A DNA stretch of 64,000 nucleotides from Flavobacterium sp. TAB 87 (GTDB lineage Bacteria; Bacteroidota; Bacteroidia; Flavobacteriales; Flavobacteriaceae), in the NCBI RefSeq assembly GCF_001529295.1, contig NZ_LLWK01000034.1, forward strand, positions 124,001 through 188,000, in the 5' to 3' direction. Below, piece by piece: positions 62,536 through 64,000 of this stretch. The notes under the pieces were generated by a model. That model did no database searches. It was not told where the DNA came from and saw only the letters and a program-made list of their open reading frames with translations. Position 1 is the stretch's first letter; every line of letters begins with the position of its first letter. The position numbers and the translations under genes are program-made.

Positions 62536-63393
62536 TTATTCTTTTTGTATCAAATAAATTCCGTCTTCTTTAATTTCAATCAATTTTTCCCTATATAAAG
62601 AGCCAATTGCCTTTTTAAAGGTTTTTTTACTCATCTTAAGAACTGTTTTTATGTCTTCTGGATGCGAATTATCATTTAATCTTAAAAAACCACGGCTAGC
62701 ACGAAGCTCATCCATAATTTTATCTGCATTGGGTTCGATACTTTGATAACCTTGAATTTGTAATGCTACATCAATTTTATTATCGGGACGAATATTTTTA
62801 ATATATCCACGCATTCTGTCTCCAGTTCGTATGGCATCATCGTATACTTCATCCTTATAAAGCAAACCTTTGTGCTGTTCATTAATGATCACATTAATTC
62901 CTAACTCCGTAATGTGCGATACAATTAAATCTACTTCTTCTCCATTTTCAACCGTAAGTTGATCGTTTTTTAGAAACTGGTTTAATTTACTCGAAGCCAC
63001 CAAACGATTGGTTTTTTCGTCCAAATAAAGGTAAACCAAATAACGCTTGCCTTTTTCCATTGGACGCGCTTGCTCTTTAAACGGAACTAATATGTCTTTC
63101 TCCATTCCCCAGTCCATAAAAGCGCCTACCTGATTGGTATAATTAACTCGTAAAAGAGAAAATTCATTCAACAAAATATAAGGCTCTAATGTGGTTGCAA
63201 CAGGTCGCTCTTCGTGATCCAAATATGCAAAAACAATTAGTTCCTCTCCAATTTCAAATTCATTTGGAACGTATTTGTTGGGTAATAATATATCATGAAG
63301 TCCTTCTGGATCTTGTTCCGGATTTCCCAAAAACAGACCCACTTTGGTATCACGTAATATGGTAAGTGTATTGTATTTTCCTATTTCAATCAT
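62536..63393 (-). CDS. CvfB-like S1-domain RNA-binding protein
   Basis: ATG 63393 gives 285 residues beginning MIEIGKYNTL; an ATG 17 codons earlier lies at the -7 box, so I rejected it. Three S1-like units (about 5-65, 70-135 and 145-215) are followed by a winged-helix end (about 225-283), the CvfB layout. Motifs such as LLPNKYVP, VNYTNQVGAFMDWGMEKDILVP and RGYIKNIRPDNKIDVAL fit. CvfB is known as a virulence and RNA-binding factor in staphylococci; its role here is unknown. Confidence 0.9.
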   Translation of the reverse strand: MIEIGKYNTLTILRDTKVGLFLGNPEQDPEGLHDILLPNKYVPNEFEIGEELIVFAYLDHEERPVATTLEPYILLNEFSLLRVNYTNQVGAFMDWGMEKDILVPFKEQARPMEKGKRYLVYLYLDEKTNRLVASSKLNQFLKNDQLTVENGEEVDLIVSHITELGINVIINEQHKGLLYKDEVYDDAIRTGDRMRGYIKNIRPDNKIDVALQIQGYQSIEPNADKIMDELRASRGFLRLNDNSHPEDIKTVLKMSKKTFKKAIGSLYREKLIEIKEDGIYLIQKE

Positions 63394-63711
63394 TTTTCTT
63401 AAAATTCTTAGTCGATTGCGACTTGATAATGTGCAAAGGTACAAAGATTAAATTAAAAATTAATTTTGAAATACACTTATAAAATCCTAATTTTATAACT
63501 AAGTCTTACAGTCTTATTTTACTAGAAACAACAGATCATTTTTGTCTAAGAATAAAAATTTCGCACACCTAAAAAAATAATTTTTATATGAAATAAAACC
63601 CCAAGTTACAAATAACACGTAGCAATACGTTTTACAATTACCTTGCTTTTTAAAAAATTTGAAATGAAAAGCGAGATATACAATTTTAACCAATAAATTT
63701 AGAGAAACAAA
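63394..63711. other. Intergenic stretch before the last lipoprotein
   Basis: 318 bases separating divergent genes. It holds the -7 box of the CvfB-like gene (63434-63441). I see no other gene, hairpin or repeat to report. Confidence 0.5.
63434..63441 (-). promoter_or_regulatory. -7 box upstream of the CvfB-like gene
   Basis: The minus-strand TACCTTTG fits TANNTTTG, with a predicted start point about 37 bases before the ATG at 63393. It falls inside the rejected longer frame. Confidence 0.45.
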
Positions 63712-64000
63712 ATGAAAAAAACATTTCATACTGTATTATTAGCCGCAGTAGTAGGATTAACATACTCGTGCAAAAACGAAACGAAAGAAATTAACAATCC
63801 AAAAGCAACCGAAGTAGTCGATGAAACAACAGAACACGATCATGGCGACAGCACTAGCCTTGTCTTAAATGATGGAGAACGTTGGGATGCAAACGCAGAA
63901 ACAACTACGGGTGTTAACAATATGATTGCGCTCATGAATTCTTTCAAAGAAAAAGAAAACGTTACCGCTTATCCAAAATTGACTCAAGATTTGAAATCCG
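63712..64000 (+). CDS. Hypothetical lipoprotein (5' part, runs off the window)
   Basis: The ATG at 63712 opens 96 codons without a stop to the end of the window. The start MKKTFHTVLLAAVVGLTYSC is a lipoprotein signal peptide with Cys20. The next stretch is acidic and carries a histidine pair (EHDHGD near 43-48), and after it comes NDGERWDANAETTTGVNNM near 53-71. The last part resembles flavobacterial lipoproteins of unknown function. The C terminus is missing, so I cannot say more. Confidence 0.75.
   Translation, partial: MKKTFHTVLLAAVVGLTYSCKNETKEINNPKATEVVDETTEHDHGDSTSLVLNDGERWDANAETTTGVNNMIALMNSFKEKENVTAYPKLTQDLKS

Noticed and set aside
63514..63729. Minus-strand frame of 71 codons near the right end
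   Set aside because: It overlaps the start of the last lipoprotein and reads as low-complexity hydrophobic sequence with no known family.
1..64000. Search by eye for tRNA, rRNA, CRISPR, insertion sequences and phage genes
   Set aside because: No tandem spaced repeats, transposase or integrase motifs, or tRNA cloverleaf patterns were found, but a tRNA-scan or profile search could still reveal a missed small RNA.

Overview
The window looks like ordinary chromosome from a member of the Flavobacteriaceae, close to Flavobacterium. Evidence: AT-rich DNA; the gliding-motility genes gldF and gldG next to dnaN; a menaquinone pathway (menC, menA, menB); Bacteroidetes-type promoters with TANNTTTG -7 boxes and, at the best sites, TTG or TTTG about 18-22 bases upstream; and families typical of the phylum (BT_3928-type DoxX protein, DUF1599/Nmad1, DUF5606, DUF6526, CvfB-like S1 protein). 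I see no rRNA, tRNA, CRISPR array, phage, integrase or insertion sequence. Genes are intact and closely packed, and most convergent gene pairs share a strong hairpin terminator.

Layout. 0-5 kb: end of an unknown gene, gldFG, dnaN, a DsbA/FrnE-type oxidoreductase and a four-haem-ligand cytochrome b561-like protein. 5-10 kb: an unknown lipoprotein and folP on the minus strand, then a duplicated-domain DUF1599 protein, a DoxX/MauE membrane protein, a thioredoxin lipoprotein and tpiA. 10-14 kb: two small stress-type genes (one a 53-residue DUF1328 protein) and a three-gene Mla/MCE lipid-transport operon that begins with TTG. 13-24 kb: fahA, glyA, miaE, a 600-base gene-poor gap, a CYTH-ypdA pair, an OmpA-like protein, a TPR protein coupled to menC, DUF1697, and an orphan GAF histidine kinase. 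24-32 kb: recG and an RND efflux operon (adaptor, pump, TolC-like channel). 32-41 kb: pheT, a lipoprotein Mn-type superoxide dismutase, then a minus-strand cluster rsfS-ftsH-LUD-cdsA-psd-ACBP with overlapping start and stop codons, and birA divergent from it. 41-48 kb: SRPBCC, pyrE/NUDIX divergent pair, PASTA-rluD, ddl, DUF421 protein with a zinc ribbon, coaD, PhnA. 48-54 kb: a quinol nitric oxide reductase with two dyads upstream, DJ-1/PfpI, DUF6526, mazG, DUF5606, def. 54-64 kb: FUSC transporter, MepB, a metallo-hydrolase, menA, two PH-domain proteins, menB, a second gene-poor gap, a CvfB-like S1 protein and the start of a lipoprotein that runs off the end.

How they work together. Several genes make or manage the cell envelope: cdsA, psd, ACBP, ftsH, the Mla system, ddl, FUSC and the RND pump. 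menA, menB and menC supply the menaquinone that the quinol-type nitric oxide reductase would use. Many others are housekeeping genes for replication, translation and cofactors (dnaN, recG, pheT, def, rsfS, rluD, miaE, glyA, folP, coaD, birA, pyrE, mazG).

I did not find a clear new defence, mobile or biosynthetic system. The best second-look items are regulatory: a near-leaderless pyrE promoter buried inside the NUDIX gene, palindromes upstream of norB and of the RND operon, and a terminator hairpin that lies inside a coding region. A few unusual proteins also stand out: the duplicated DUF1599 protein, the lipoprotein superoxide dismutase, the zinc-ribbon DUF421 protein and the DUF5606 protein with a histone-like tail. 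Promoter and operator calls are by eye and unverified.
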